A stretch of DNA of 64,000 bases, from positions 48,906,329 to 48,970,328 of the forward strand of contig NW_023601212.1 of assembly GCF_014898055.3 (NCBI RefSeq), in the 5' to 3' direction. Origin of the DNA: Talpa occidentalis (lineage: Eukaryota > Chordata > Mammalia > Eulipotyphla > Talpidae). This document shows positions 22,375 through 34,040 of this stretch, in pieces (position 1 is the stretch's first letter; each line of letters starts with the position of its first letter). Under the pieces are notes generated by a model. The model was not told the DNA's origin. It searched no databases and saw only the letters and a list, made by a program, of their open reading frames with translations. Made by a program: the position numbers and the translations under genes.

Positions 22375-22697
22375 GGGCCTCCCTGGTGGCGCGGCGGTTG
22401 AGCGCTGGGTTGCGAAGCTGCCCGCGGCCTCTGCGGCGCCGGTTCGATCCCCGGCTGCTCCCCGGCCACCGGAGGAGGATCTCACATGGTGCGCAGACCT
22501 CTCCTGCCGCCCGCTGCTCCCCTCAGCAGTGTACTTCGGTCCTTCTGCCTGCTCTGCTCCCCACTCTGGCTCTGGTGAATTCTCTCACCCTCCTGCGCTT
22601 CTGACTGTACCCAGTGCATGTATAAGCAAAAAACAAACAAACAAACAAAATAAATAAAATAAATGAAACATGCCTCTATAAAAAAAAAAAAAAAAAA
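22375..22697 (+). mobile_element. tRNA-derived SINE (young)
   Basis: GGGCCTCCCTGGTGGCGCGG head, intact B box GGTTCGATCCC, long A tail. TAGAAAATGACTTAA is duplicated on both sides, within old L1. Confidence 0.95.
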
Positions 22698-23164
22698 TAG
22701 AAAATGACTTAAAAAAATCATAATGAAATAGTTCACCAAAGAGGACACATGGCTGCTAAATGAGCAGGTGAAATTAGAAAAATGGAAATTACAGTCAGGG
22801 TGTGACATCACTATTTACCTATAGAAGAGTTAAAAGGAAAAGTAGTGACAATAACAAATGCTGGTAGGATGTGGAAAAGATGGATCTCTCATACATTGCT
22901 GGAGGTGATGTAAGATGGCAATATAAGATAGCAAGCTTGGTAGCTTGGTAGTTTCCCAAAAAATTAAACAGAAATGAACCAGCAATTTCACTCTTGGGAA
23001 TTTATCCCAAAGAAATAAAAACTTATGTCTACATAAAACCAGCAAATGGCAAGCCAACTGGTGGGGCTGGGTCCTTCTGGAACTTAACCCTGCTCATCCC
23101 TTTCCATTTCTGCAGCTGTCTAGATTCCCAGATTTGAGGATGTCATGACTTAGGAGGTGTTTTC

Positions 23165-23262
23165 CAAAGCAGTGCTTCTCAAAAGTACATGTGAATCCCC
23201 TGGGGATCTTACTAGAATGTGAATTCTGACCCAGAGGTCTAGGTGGGGCCTGAGATCAGGGC
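23165..23262 (+). repeat. MER5-like hAT DNA transposon fragment
   Basis: GCAGTGCTTCTCAAAAGT and GTGAATCCCCTGGGGATCTT, followed by CCCAGAGGTCTAGGTGGGGC, fit the MER5/Charlie pattern. Confidence 0.6.
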
Positions 23263-25355
23263 TGGGCTTTGGGTGAGCTGAGTGGGGCAAGATCACTCAA
23301 GTACAGGGTCAGATCCTGTCTTCATTAAAAATTATGATATTTTGTTCATCATGGATTTTTGCATTGATTTTGGCTCTTTAATGATATTTATCTTGATTAC
23401 TACGTTTTTGGACAACCTCTTAAATTTTACCCTGAATGGGGTTGTGCGACCTTGTTTTTACACTGTTCCTTGAGATCCTGCCTTTATAAAAAGCTCCCAA
23501 ATGACACCAGTGTTACTGTTCTATAGAGTGTATTTTGAGTGGGAACGGACTATTCAAAAGACAGATGGGGCAACCCCTGCAATGTTAAGGTACCCACAAA
23601 AGAAGAGTTTTTCCCACTCCCACTCCACTAATACCTCCATTTTGCATGGTGAGGGTTTTTCTGGATATTTGCCAGTGACCCACTGGCAAAGCTGTAGTTA
23701 GAGCACTGGAATTTAATTTCATGCCAGACTTCCAAGGTGTGGTCTATTTTCGTCCATCAGCTCTGCTCCCAGGCACAGATCCAAATCACTCTCATATTTT
23801 ATAGTCAGGTCCAACCTACCCTTCATTTGGCTGCCCTCTTTGTCTCTATTGTCACAGAGGAGAACCCAAGGCAGACCACTATGTCTCATAACTCATTCTG
23901 GGCCATTTGGAACCAAAGAAACCTCCCTTTCTGACAGCCTGTGCTGGGCCCAACAGCCAGGGACGCAGAACAGCACAGGTGCAACACAACACAGACATAG
24001 AAAGTATCTATATTTTCTATATGTAGTTGAATTCTATGAGTTAGAGTACTTTGTCCATTAATGATAATTCATGACACACACATGTCTCACCTGCCTCCTA
24101 GATCCTCAGAGAACCCGGCCTGACAGGTGCATACTCTCCTCTTCCAGGGAGTTAAGAGCGGAAATGCTGTGTTCAGAGCTTTGAAATTAACTCAATTTTC
24201 CCTTTTCCGCTGCAGTTAGAAATGACCCTTTGGTGTTGTATTCACAACTGGAACTGCTTGAAATTTCCTTCTTTGTTAATTTCACAAAGGGGTCTGGAGC
24301 TGTAAAAACTCTAAATAGTGGAAGGATTAAGCACTGGATAATGTAGGAAAAATCAGGCTGTGAATTGCTCTAAGCAGCATTATTCCTCCTCAGGGGTTAA
24401 AACAAATTATTTTAAAGGAACCATCCTGTGACCTACCAAACTGAATCGTGGGCATTCACTGACAAAGATTTAATGAGTGTTTATTGCGGTCAAGGCTCTG
24501 TACCAGGTGCTGTAGGGGACATGGAGAAGTAAAAGACACAATCCTCTCCTCCCGGGAGCTTGGGTTTTCAAGGCAGGTACACCACATATTCTGCTCAGAT
24601 AATTGATACCAAAATGAACTGCCCAGACATTAAATACTATAGGACTTCAGGGGAGAATGTGATCCCAATGGAATGGGGTGGCCTTGGAAGCTGTCCTAGA
24701 ACAGATGAGGCTTGAGCTCAGGCCTGACAGCAGAGAAGAAGAAAGTGCATTAACCGCATAACTTTTTATTTTCTGTATTCTGGTACTTTGAGCTCTGGGC
24801 CCTGACCCTGAAAGGGCTGCCTGTCCCAGTGTTAGCCAATTACTAGACATAGTAAACCATTCCCCTTTGAGCATAGTTTTCAAATGAGAACTTAACCAGT
24901 CCAGAGCCCACACCCCCAACCAACCACCTCCACCTGGTTCTCATGTTCAGGGCCACATTCTCCTGCCCTAGTTACCCAGACCAGGTAGTAGGCAACAGCC
25001 CCTGAGTCATGGAACCAGTTGAAATTATTTAAACAAGCCAATCCCACGTCTGCTCACTTGTCTTGCCCATTCCTTCCTCACGGTAAAGGCTCTTGTCCAT
25101 GCTTCCCCTGCTCCCTCTGCCTCCCGACTGGCCCTGGTGCATCTCCCATGGCCCCCCTGGTGTGGCGTGCGCCCTCCTCTTGGGATCTGTGAGTACAACT
25201 CCTTTTTCAATGGCAATTGTCTCCTGATCTGTTGACCTTGCCCCACGTAAATAATACCAGAACCTGCATTTTACAAGTCAGCTGGAAAAAGACCCACAGT
25301 CTGTGACTTCACTCATGTGTGGTACATAAAGAAACAAATGAACTAAATCAACTGC

Positions 25356-25524
25356 AGGGGAGCAGACTGACTGAAATACACTGCTGAGGGGAGCAGCGGG
25401 TGAGTCAGGAGAGGTCTGCTGCACCATGTGGGTAGCTCCCTGGCCGGGGATCGAACTTAAGGTGCAGTGGCTGCGGAGAGCTTCATAGGTTGCATCTTAA
25501 TCCCGTGCACCACCAGGGAGGCCC
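25356..25524 (-). mobile_element. Truncated tRNA-derived SINE (older subfamily)
   Basis: Minus-strand copy: head GGGAGGCCC at the right and body to about CAGACTGACTG at the left. The 3' third and the tail are missing. Confidence 0.82.
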
Positions 25525-25525
25525 C

Positions 25526-25735
25526 CGTTTAGCTAAGCTATTTAAGATGGAGTCTGAAGCCATACGGTGAGTTACTCAGTCCTGCCTTGTCTCTCCCATG
25601 TATACAGAAGGTGTTCATGTTATTATTAAACTTCATTTTGACTTGTTCACTTATCAATCTATCGGATGCTTATTTGATTATTTGCCAACCCAAGGGGCAT
25701 ATAGAATGATTTCCTTTGCTTCCTGACCAAACAAA
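25526..25735 (+). repeat. Family C repeat (probable LTR), copy 1
   Basis: TAGCTAAGCTATTTAAGATG, TATTATTAAACTTCATTTTG, then TTTGATTATTTGCCAACCCA. It shares its order of motifs with 28090-28300 and, more weakly, 53150-53345. The class is not established. Confidence 0.5.
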
Positions 25736-26018
25736 AACAACCTTTTAGACTATTAGACCAGTTAATGAAGACCAGAAAGGAAAGGGGAAGGGACAAAGGG
25801 ATGAGTCAATCAGGTATAAAGGGTCAATTGTATGATGAAGGATAGAATTGAAATTTCAGGGGTGAACCTAATATAGCACATTAGATGTTGATTTCTAGTA
25901 TATTAGATGTTGATTTATAATGACGCACACCTGAAACTTAAATAATGGTATAATGCAATGGTACTTTGATAGAAAACTTAAACAGAAAGAAAGAAAGAAA
26001 AAAAAACCTTCATTTTAT

Positions 26019-26314
26019 TTTTTTATTTTTTAATTTTTTTTAAGATTTATTTATTTTATTTATTTATACAAGTACTGGGTAGAGTCAGAAGCGCGGGAGG
26101 GTGAGAGAATTCACCAGAGCCAGAGCGGGGAGCAGAGCAGGCAGAGGGACCGAAGTACACTGCTGAGGGGAGCAGCGGGCGGCAGGAGAGGTCTGCGCGC
26201 CATGTGGGACCCTCCTCCGGTGGCCGGGGAGCAGTCAGGGATTGAACCGTCGCTGCAGAGGCTGCGGGCAGCTTCGCAACCCAGCGCTCAACCGCTGCGC
26301 CACCGGGGAGGCCC
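26019..26314 (-). mobile_element. tRNA-derived SINE (young)
   Basis: Full-length minus-strand copy. AAAAACC(C)TTCATTTTA is duplicated on both sides. Confidence 0.93.
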
Positions 26315-27189
26315 AAAAACCCTTCATTTTAAGACAGAAGGAAGACAGTCATTTTGGGGGGACAAGTGTGAGTGGATAAAGAGGTCAGGAATGGCATCTC
26401 CAGGCACTACTGAAGGCAGGACTTGGCTCTTTTTGCTTAAAAAGCAACAATAACATTTCTTCCATTGTCATCAGAGTGTTTCAACCTCCCACACACTACC
26501 TGGAGCACCTTTCTGGATCTCCCTCCAGTCCTAGATCCTCAGTCCCAATCTGTTTGGGAAGCAGGGAGCTAAGCGATGACATTCTCCTTGGGTGGGTGAC
26601 ACTTCGCAGGCCCCTGTGCTTAAGCTGCCAATCTAAGCCATGAGGCCGTTTTCGAGTCAGGTTCCTGCTTATATCTGAAATAAGTATGAGAGGGCAGTGT
26701 TGTTGTCCCTGATATTGATCCACAGGCAGGGCCATGGGCGCTCCGTACATCCCCGGACACAATTAGCTGAGTGGGCTCGGGAAGCCCCTCTGGTAAGTGC
26801 AGGCTGGTTATGGACTTTCTCTCCCCTGGGAGCAATTTGCTTGGCTCTTCCTCCAGCCAACCTGCCTCCCACTTCTATGGAACTGGAGGAAAGGATGTGA
26901 ATTCACCAGCACAATATCCTCTCGCACCTTCCCACCCTTTACCCATAACTATAGGTAGAAGCAATGAAATAGGAAGCCCTTTTAGGTTATGAGGCCACAG
27001 TTTTTTTTCTTCATAATAGAAGGTAATTCCTGAGCCCTATTTTTCTGACCCAGGAAGATAAGCGATGGAAGTTACATTTCCCAATGGAAAGATAAAGTCC
27101 ATTCTTCTGAGGGGATGACAGATGCCCAGATCCTGTGGCAAAATCACCACCTCCAAATTATGTCTCTGGCACAAGTACTATTTCATAGG

Positions 27190-27566
27190 AGGGGGCCTGG
27201 ATGCTGGGTGGAGGTTGCCTTTTTTTAAGAAGCATTTATATGAATAAAGGAAAATCTCCCTTTGTGCAGACAGCTCCCCCACTGTCTTAGGAAGACCTAA
27301 TCTGTTTAATTCTTATAAATGGAGACGGCATCAAAATGGCCATGCCCTGTTGCTGTGTGCCTTTTTTAGTGTCCTCCCACAGCTGACCTACTCGTCCCCG
27401 TCAGCCTTCCAACATCGCTTCTCTCAGCTGAAGTTATTTAAGGTGGTGACTTAGGCCCTTTTTTTGAATTACTCAGTTTTGCTGGACTTCTCCCATGTAT
27501 ATGCAGGGGAGTAAAACTCTGACATGTCTTTGGCAGGAGGTTGATTTCATGGAGCCTCTGAAGGTT
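27190..27566 (+). repeat. Family C repeat, copy 2
   Basis: GGAAGACCTAATCTGTTTA (about 27292) and TATTTAAGGTGGTGACTTAG follow the same order as 27930-28300. It lies directly before the SINE at 27584. Confidence 0.5.
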
Positions 27567-27583
27567 GGGTGAAGGTTACTTTT

Positions 27584-27904
27584 TTTTTTTTTAAAGATTC
27601 ATTTATTTATGCATACAAGAGCTGGGGTAAAGGCCAGTGGTGTGGGGGGTGAGAGGATTCACCAGAGACAGGGTGGGGAGCAGAACAGGCAGACTGACTG
27701 AAATACACTGCTGAGGGGAGCGGTGGGTGAGTCAGGAGAGGTCTGCTGTGCCATGTGGGTTGCTCCCTGCCCGGCGGAGGGGGGGGGGGGGGCAGGGGCG
27801 GGGAGGTGGGCAGCCCAGCGGGGGGGGGGATCGAACTTGTGCAGGAGAGGCTGTGGACCACTTCATAGGTGGTGTCTTAACTCCTTGTGCCACCAGGGAG
27901 GCCC
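27584..27904 (-). mobile_element. tRNA-derived SINE with a G-run expansion
   Basis: Minus-strand copy flanked by the 17-bp duplication GGGTGAAGGTTACTTTT (27567-27583, 27905-27921). The region near the B box carries long G tracts (27778-27829) absent from other copies. Confidence 0.93.
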
Positions 27905-27921
27905 GGGTGAAGGTTACTTTT

Positions 27922-28300
27922 GAAAAAGATATTTGCATATAAGCTTCTGTAATGGTGTGTCCCAGGAAGACCTAATCTCTTTACCTCTTTCCATGGAAAA
28001 GGTCAACTTAATCTACATACCTTTGTGGGCTATACTTTCCCTGCTGTCTCCCTAAATGACCACACCTTTCTGTCTCCCTCCACCCACCACAAAACCCTTC
28101 TGTCTTAGCTAAGCTATTTCAGAGGGCGCCTCTGAAGCCAAGTGGGTGCGTTACTCCTTGTCTACAGAAGGTATAGAAAGGTAACCTTCTACAGAAGGTT
28201 ACTATTAAACTTCTTTTTGTTTTTTTGTCAATCTCTCTGATATTTATTTGATTACTGACCAGCCTAGGTAAACTCAAAGGGGCAGAGGACAAATTCGGCC
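27922..28300 (+). repeat. Family C repeat, copy 3
   Basis: CCAGGAAGACCTAATCTCTT, TTAGCTAAGCTATTTCAGAG, TACTATTAAACTTC. A short local duplication of CTACAGAAGGT occurs near 28160-28200. Confidence 0.5.
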
Positions 28301-29659
28301 TCTCCCTACTCTCTATGTCCAGGGGCTGGCCAGCAGGCGTGATGGGCTGCATGTGGGGAGCAGGCTGAGGTCCCTGAACTGACCTGTATAGAGCAGCCCT
28401 ACAAACCTTGAGAAGTACTCCTGGACACACAGAGTCCAGCTTGCTGTCCCTCTACCAGCTGCCCCACCCCACTGCACAGGCTGTCTAAATTCACCACAGA
28501 AAGTAACAAATGCTTCCCAGAACTCCTCTCATGACTGGATTTTCTCTAGTTTCTGGATTCTCATTCATTCATTTAGCTTTTGCAGTCACTACTACTTGCA
28601 ACCCTGAGCCAGCTGTCAGAATAACATGGAGTACATAGTCGCCCCTGCCTCTACAGCTCATCTTATTTGCTCCACTACCTCTAGCTCAGGAGAATTTGCG
28701 TCCCTTGGCCTTTGCCGCAGGGGAATGATTTATGACCCTCATTTCCACAACTGTCACTCCTGACAGACTGTGCTGGGGGGAGCTACTCACAGGCCCCAGC
28801 CAGGACATGCCAGACCCCTTCAAATCTTCTTCCCTGGAAAATCTCTCCAGATCTCAGCCCCCACCATTTCCAAACCAGGCTCCAAGCTTCTTGGAATTCA
28901 CCCATTGTTGAAAAAGATTTTTTTCTATTTAGTTCTTCAGAAATGGAAAGCTAAATATATACATAAAAAATATGACATGAACTGGTTTCCCCTTCAGTGA
29001 GACTCATAAACACATGAGAGAATTATTTTAGAAACCCGCAGACTGCAGTACTAAATATAATCAGGTGGGTGGGTGGACTGAGGTGGGGGGGGTACAGCGG
29101 AAGGTGAGGGGAAAGGAATAAAGGGAAGAGGACCCATAATGTGCGTGGCCCACATGGCCTCACATTCAGGTGAGAAGTCTCTGTCCTCTGCGTGGACATG
29201 GGTCTATTTTTAACTACAAGACTCATATTCCACACTTCATTAACCATTAACTTTTCTGAGTGCAAGTTCACCTTACAGGCCCCTGACTTAGGGACAAGTC
29301 AAGCTTTGAAGTAGAGTTTATCCGGGAAATAGTTTTGCTTTGATCAAGTAAAGCATGTAGAGAAAGAGCAGAGAAGGTGCCTTTTTGTGAGGACTTGGTT
29401 CCCCTGAAGCTGTCCTGCTGGGTGCAACTTAAAGATTAAAGTGGTTTTTTCCTAAAGCAAGTCACTGGGAAAACACTGCTTGCTCTGCAGCTTTCTTACA
29501 GCCTTTTCCTTATCCCTCTCTACTCCCCCTATAGACAGTAGAAATGTCTTCCTGGAACAAGCCTCCCTTGCTAAATTGCCTGTGTTTGCTAGCACTTTCA
29601 TGGTTTCAGCACTAAAAGTCCCAGGTCCTGGGAGACCTTTTACTCCTCAGCAAAGTGCG

Positions 29660-30052
29660 ATGATTGATGTGGCAGGCAGAACACCAGCCCTCCAAAGATA
29701 TCCAGGTCCTACTCCCTGGTCCAGAAAAAAAAGCAGATATGTCATTAAATGAAGACTCAAAACGTGGTGCTGGTGGGGAGCGGTGAAGAGGAGAGGGGGG
29801 TTAGATCACCCAGGTGGGTCCAATGTCATCACCAGGGGAGGCAGGAGAGCCAAAGTCAAGAGCTGTGACACCAAAGCAGAGAGATTTGAAGATGGAGGGA
29901 GGGACCATGAGACAAGGAAGTCAGACAGCCTCTAGGAGCTGGAAAACGCAAGGAACAGACTCCCCTAGTCTCCCCAGATTTTAAGACTTCCAGCACTATA
30001 AGATAATAAATTTTATTACTCTAATCCAGTTGGTGTAATTGATTACAGCAGC
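29660..30052 (+). repeat. MLT1-like (MaLR) LTR
   Basis: CCTCCAAAGATATCCAGGTC, TTAGATCACCCAGGTGGGTC, AGATTTGAAGATGGAGG, CCAGCACTATAAGATAATAA, then GAAATGAATACAG follow the MaLR LTR layout. Old and diverged. Confidence 0.65.
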
Positions 30053-30712
30053 CACAGGAAATGAATACAGTCAGGCGCAGGACCCCTCCTTCCACTGGGG
30101 TGCACAGGGACGGACAGAAGCTTCTTGTTTTCCTTCATGTATTGAACCAACGAGCAAGTATAAACCACCACAGAAGCAGAGAAAGGAAATCGGCTCACAG
30201 AAAGTGTGCCAAGCTGGAGACTCTGGGTTGCAGATAGGACCCAATTTTAAAACAATTCCTTGTTATTTCAAAATTGTATCTTCAAAGAAATCTTTAAGAA
30301 ATGCACAATAATCTATAGATATCTAAAAATAAAGTCTTTGAAATTCCTTAGTTTAAGTCATTGACCTCTAGGAGAAAATAGAACTTAAGTTTATGGGTTC
30401 CAGGTTTAAATCCTGCCCAAGTCATTGAACCTGGGTTGAAATGCTGCCCCCCATAACTAGTTGGAGTCCCCTTCTATGATTGCTTACTCATTTCTAAGCA
30501 GGAGATAATATTATCCAGTTTGGAGATAAGAGATGCAAATAACCTGGCATAGCATCGGCACCCAGGAAACACTGCCCGTATTTTATTTCTTGAGTTGGTC
30601 CCACAGCTCTTTTGCGGCACAAAGGGAAGGTAGGACAAGAAAAATTTTAGGTCTCCTGAAAAAGTCTGCTACTTGCCAATGTGAGAACACTGGGTCTAAG
30701 AAGTCTTGTTTT

Positions 30713-31048
30713 TTTTTTTTTTTTTAATTTTTTTTTTTTTTTTTTTTTTTAGAGGCATGTTTTATTTATTTATTTATTTGTTTGTTTGTTTGTTTTGTTT
30801 ATACATGCACTGGGCACAGTCAGAAGCGCGGGAGGGCGAGAGAATTCACCAGAGCCAGAGTGGGGAGCAGAACAGGCAGAAGGACCGAAGTACGCTGCTG
30901 AGGGGAGCAGCGGGCGGCAGGAGAGGTCTGCGCACCATGTGGGACCCTCCTCCGGTGGCTGGGGAGCAGCCGGGGATCGAACCGGCGCTGCAGAGGCTGC
31001 GGGCAGCTTCGCAACCCAGCGCTCAACCGCTGCGCCACCGGGGAGGCC
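30713..31048 (-). mobile_element. tRNA-derived SINE (young), long T/TG-rich tail
   Basis: AGAAGTCTTGTTTTT is duplicated on both sides. The tail carries (GTTT)n and (ATTT)n blocks. Confidence 0.93.
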
Positions 31049-31635
31049 CAGAAGTCTTGTTTTTGATCTGTCATGCTTATCAGTCCATAGCGAGATGTCA
31101 CTCTTGGTGCTACACCCCCCCCCCAACCCTTGTCCTCCTGCCCTTCCTTCCAGAGGACTTGCCTCTCTCTCGTTGGGGAAGCCTTCTGTGGAGCCCCAGT
31201 ATCTGACTTTTCCCAGACCTTGATCTCCTCTTGGCCCCAAGGGAAGCCAAACTATGGTTTTGAATGCGTTAGAGAAGCCAGGATCAGGGCTGTGGGTGAG
31301 CTGCACTTGGGCACATATTAGAGCCTCAGGGAGCCATATCTGGATGATGGATGGAGAGAGAGCCGAGGGCAGGAAATGTCAGGTGGGCCTCTGCTCCCCG
31401 GTTATTGATTGAGCTCTGCTGGCAGCAGACAGAGTAGGTTTCTGCTGCCATGGATAAGATTGCTTTGAGAGATTTCATTTGTCCTATGGAACTCTTGGTG
31501 CTCACAAGTGATTTTGCTTCTCCCCAACTGTCCTGGAGGCAGGACTCCAAGAGACAGTAGTGAGAAGCAATCTTAAAATGGCCTACAGGATTATGATGTG
31601 AAATAAAATATTGTTGCTGTATATCTCTTGAAGGC

Positions 31636-31990
31636 AAAAAAAAATTTTTTAAGGTCCTAATTAGTGTGAGTGAGGATGAGGGGAAATATTCCCTCTAACA
31701 CATTGTTGGTGGGAATATGCATTGACCAAGCCTTTTAGGAAAGCAATATGACAGCCAGCATCTATCACAATGACAAGTGGCATAACCTTTGACCTTGCAG
31801 TTCCACTTCCAGGAATCTCTACTGGAGAAAAAACTTGTGCATTTACACAGAAACTTGTCCAAAAGGATGTTCTATTTCAGCATACTGGTAATAGTAAAAA
31901 GTCAGAAATAAGTATGGAAGCTCTCAGGCCAATCATGATAATTACATCTAAAATAATATTATGCAGTCATTTAAAAAAAAAGAAGTAAAC
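31636..31990 (+). repeat. Old L1 ORF2 3' fragment
   Basis: CATTGTTGGTGGGAATATGC, then CTTGCAGTTCCACTTCCAGG, then ATATTATGCAGTCATTTAAA. The order matches the C-terminal end of L1 ORF2. Confidence 0.65.
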
Positions 31991-32589
31991 TAATCCTATG
32001 GGACAAGGAAAGCTCTCCAAGAACATAATTAGGAGTTGGGGGGGTGGGGAGAAGAGAAGGAGGATGGGGAATCAAGTCACAGGACAATATGTATGGGGTG
32101 GTGACATTAGAATAAAATGAGTGTAAGATAATTTCAGGTAATGATAATAAGAGGAGTGAAGAAAATGAAACAGAGGCATGAAAGACAAAGATCAGGAGGG
32201 AAAGTATGGCAGAGCAGGGAGAATAGCTGGGACAAATCTGGAAGGTGGGGAGCTGGTGGTATGCAGGTTGGTGCTGAAGTCAGGGAGGTTGGAAGGAAAT
32301 TGACACAGAAGAAGTTTGGAGCTTTCTCAAACCCTTGGAGGGTTGTAAGCAAGAACATGATCTGAGTTACATTTTTGAAATGCACTTGGTTGCTGGATGG
32401 AAAACGAATTGTAGGGAGCCAAGAGTGGAGGCAGCAAGACCAATTAGATGATGATTATAGGGGTTCAGGTGAGAAATAACAGGTATGAACCTATCTATTA
32501 TGAATGACATGGAAAATCTCCCATCATATACCTCTGCGTCTTTCAGGGTGTTTGATAACAAAGACAATATGTTTTAAAGTAACAAGCCT

Positions 32590-32907
32590 GGGCCTCCCCG
32601 GTGGCGCAGCGGTTGAGCGCTGGGTTGCGAAGCTGCCCGCGGCCTCTGCGGCGCCGGTTCGATCCCCGGCTGCTCCCCGGCCACCAGAGGAGGGTCCCAC
32701 ATGGCGCGCAGACCTCTCCTGCTGCCCGCTGCTCCCCTCAGCAGTGTACTTCGGTCCTTCTGCCTGCTCTGCTCCCCGCTCTGGCTCTGGTGAATCCTCT
32801 CACCCTCCCGCGCTTCTGACTGTACCCAGTGCATGTATAAAAACAAAAAACAAACAAACAAACCAGCAAACAAATAAATAAAGCATGCCTCTATTAAAAA
32901 AAAAAAT
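32590..32907 (+). mobile_element. tRNA-derived SINE (young)
   Basis: Near-consensus head and B box. AAAGTA(A/T)CAAGCCTG is duplicated on both sides. Confidence 0.95.
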
Positions 32908-33864
32908 AAAGTATCAAGCCTGACATTAAGTGGAGAATAACATTATAGTAGAATTAAATTTTATTATAGTTGGTTAATTATGCATATTATTTTGTTAGGA
33001 CCATTTCTGACCCATCTTTTCCCCAGAACTCAACAGTTTATTCAAACAACTGATATGACACTATTAGTTCATGAAACAGGTAACGGTACTGTCCCTACCA
33101 AACCCAAGAATCCAAAGGAAACCCCAGGATTTACTGAAACCTGTACAAAGGAGTCAGGCCCCATAACTCTGTGTTCATGTGTTCACTACAATTGTGCTTA
33201 AGCCTCCCTCTCTCTCTGGTTTTGTCCTTTTTTTTAAAAGCAAAAGTTACAGTGCCCCCTAGAAGACCAGACTATTTTTTCATCCTAACTTTAAGCATTG
33301 CAAATATTTCCTCGTGGGTGAACCTTTTCAGCACTTTCCTGAAAATACTGGGAGGACACCTGAAGAATTATGGAAATTCACGCCGGGCGGTCCACAGCTC
33401 TGTTCTTGGAATGTAGGAGATGAGTTTTGTGACCTTCTACAGAGAGGGCAGTTCTAATTAGAGGAAAGAGAGAGATGGCTTGGGTTTGGGAAATCTGCAT
33501 AATCAACCTGGGCAGGGCTCAGATGAATTCTCCCAAACATTCCTAAGATGTTGCATTTCTCATTAGTCAAGACCTTGGCTGGCGATCTGGATCTTAGGCG
33601 CTCTGGGCTAGCTTCTCTTCCAATGCTGATCCCAAGACTGCTTTCAAAAACTCCCTGTGTGAACAGCCAGTGCAGAAAATGGCATTTTCTAATGCTTTCC
33701 TCAGAGCACCCAGAGTGATCAGCAGCCCCTATCTCTAGACGGCCTCAGAGAGCAAATCACAGCAGTCAGATGCCTCCTTCCACTTCCAGGTCTGGTTCCT
33801 CTTTTGTCTCTGGTAGTTTCCCAAGGAGCACAGGAAGATCCCTCTACCTAGGGAAATTCTAGAT

Positions 33865-34040
33865 CAATCTTTCATAACAGGGGTCAATTTTGCCCCTCTG
33901 AGGACTTTTGACAAATGACTGGAGACATTTTTGGTGCCACGAGGGGAAAGACATTGATCTGACCATCCCTCCTATCAGCTCCATGGCAGAATTATCTGGT
34001 CCAATATGGCAGCAGAGCCATGGTTGAGAAACCAGGTTCT
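33865..34040 (+). repeat. MER20-like DNA transposon fragment
   Basis: GGGGTCAATTTTGCCCCTCT, ACTGGAGACATTTTTGGTG, AGAATTATCTGGTCC, then GGTTGAGAAACC match the MER20 layout. Confidence 0.65.

Larger units (their letters stand above)
18765..23043 (+). mobile_element. Old L1 (ORF2 part), split by SINEs and a younger L1
   Basis: ORF2-derived text runs through 18765-18802, 19412-20245, 21561-22374 and 22698-23043. A reverse-transcriptase segment near 19640-19670 still reads IDTEKAFDKIQ. Reading frames are broken throughout. The gaps are a SINE pair (18803-19411), a younger L1 (20246-21545) and a SINE (22375-22697). The 3' end is missing. Confidence 0.85.
25262..25990 (+). repeat. L1 3' end, interrupted by SINE and family C repeat
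   Basis: Text at 25265-25352 (ACTTCACTCATGTGTGGTAC) and 25740-25980 (AAGGATAGAATTGAAATTTC, GTGAACCTAATATAGC) matches the L1 3' region also seen at 57600-57995. The middle is a truncated SINE (25356-25524) and a family C segment. Confidence 0.7.

Noticed and set aside
30706..31306. Many 70-180 codon frames with repeated text (for example [22 protein letters not shown])
   Set aside because: The same peptides recur in every SINE copy; they are translations of the GC-rich SINE body, not genes.
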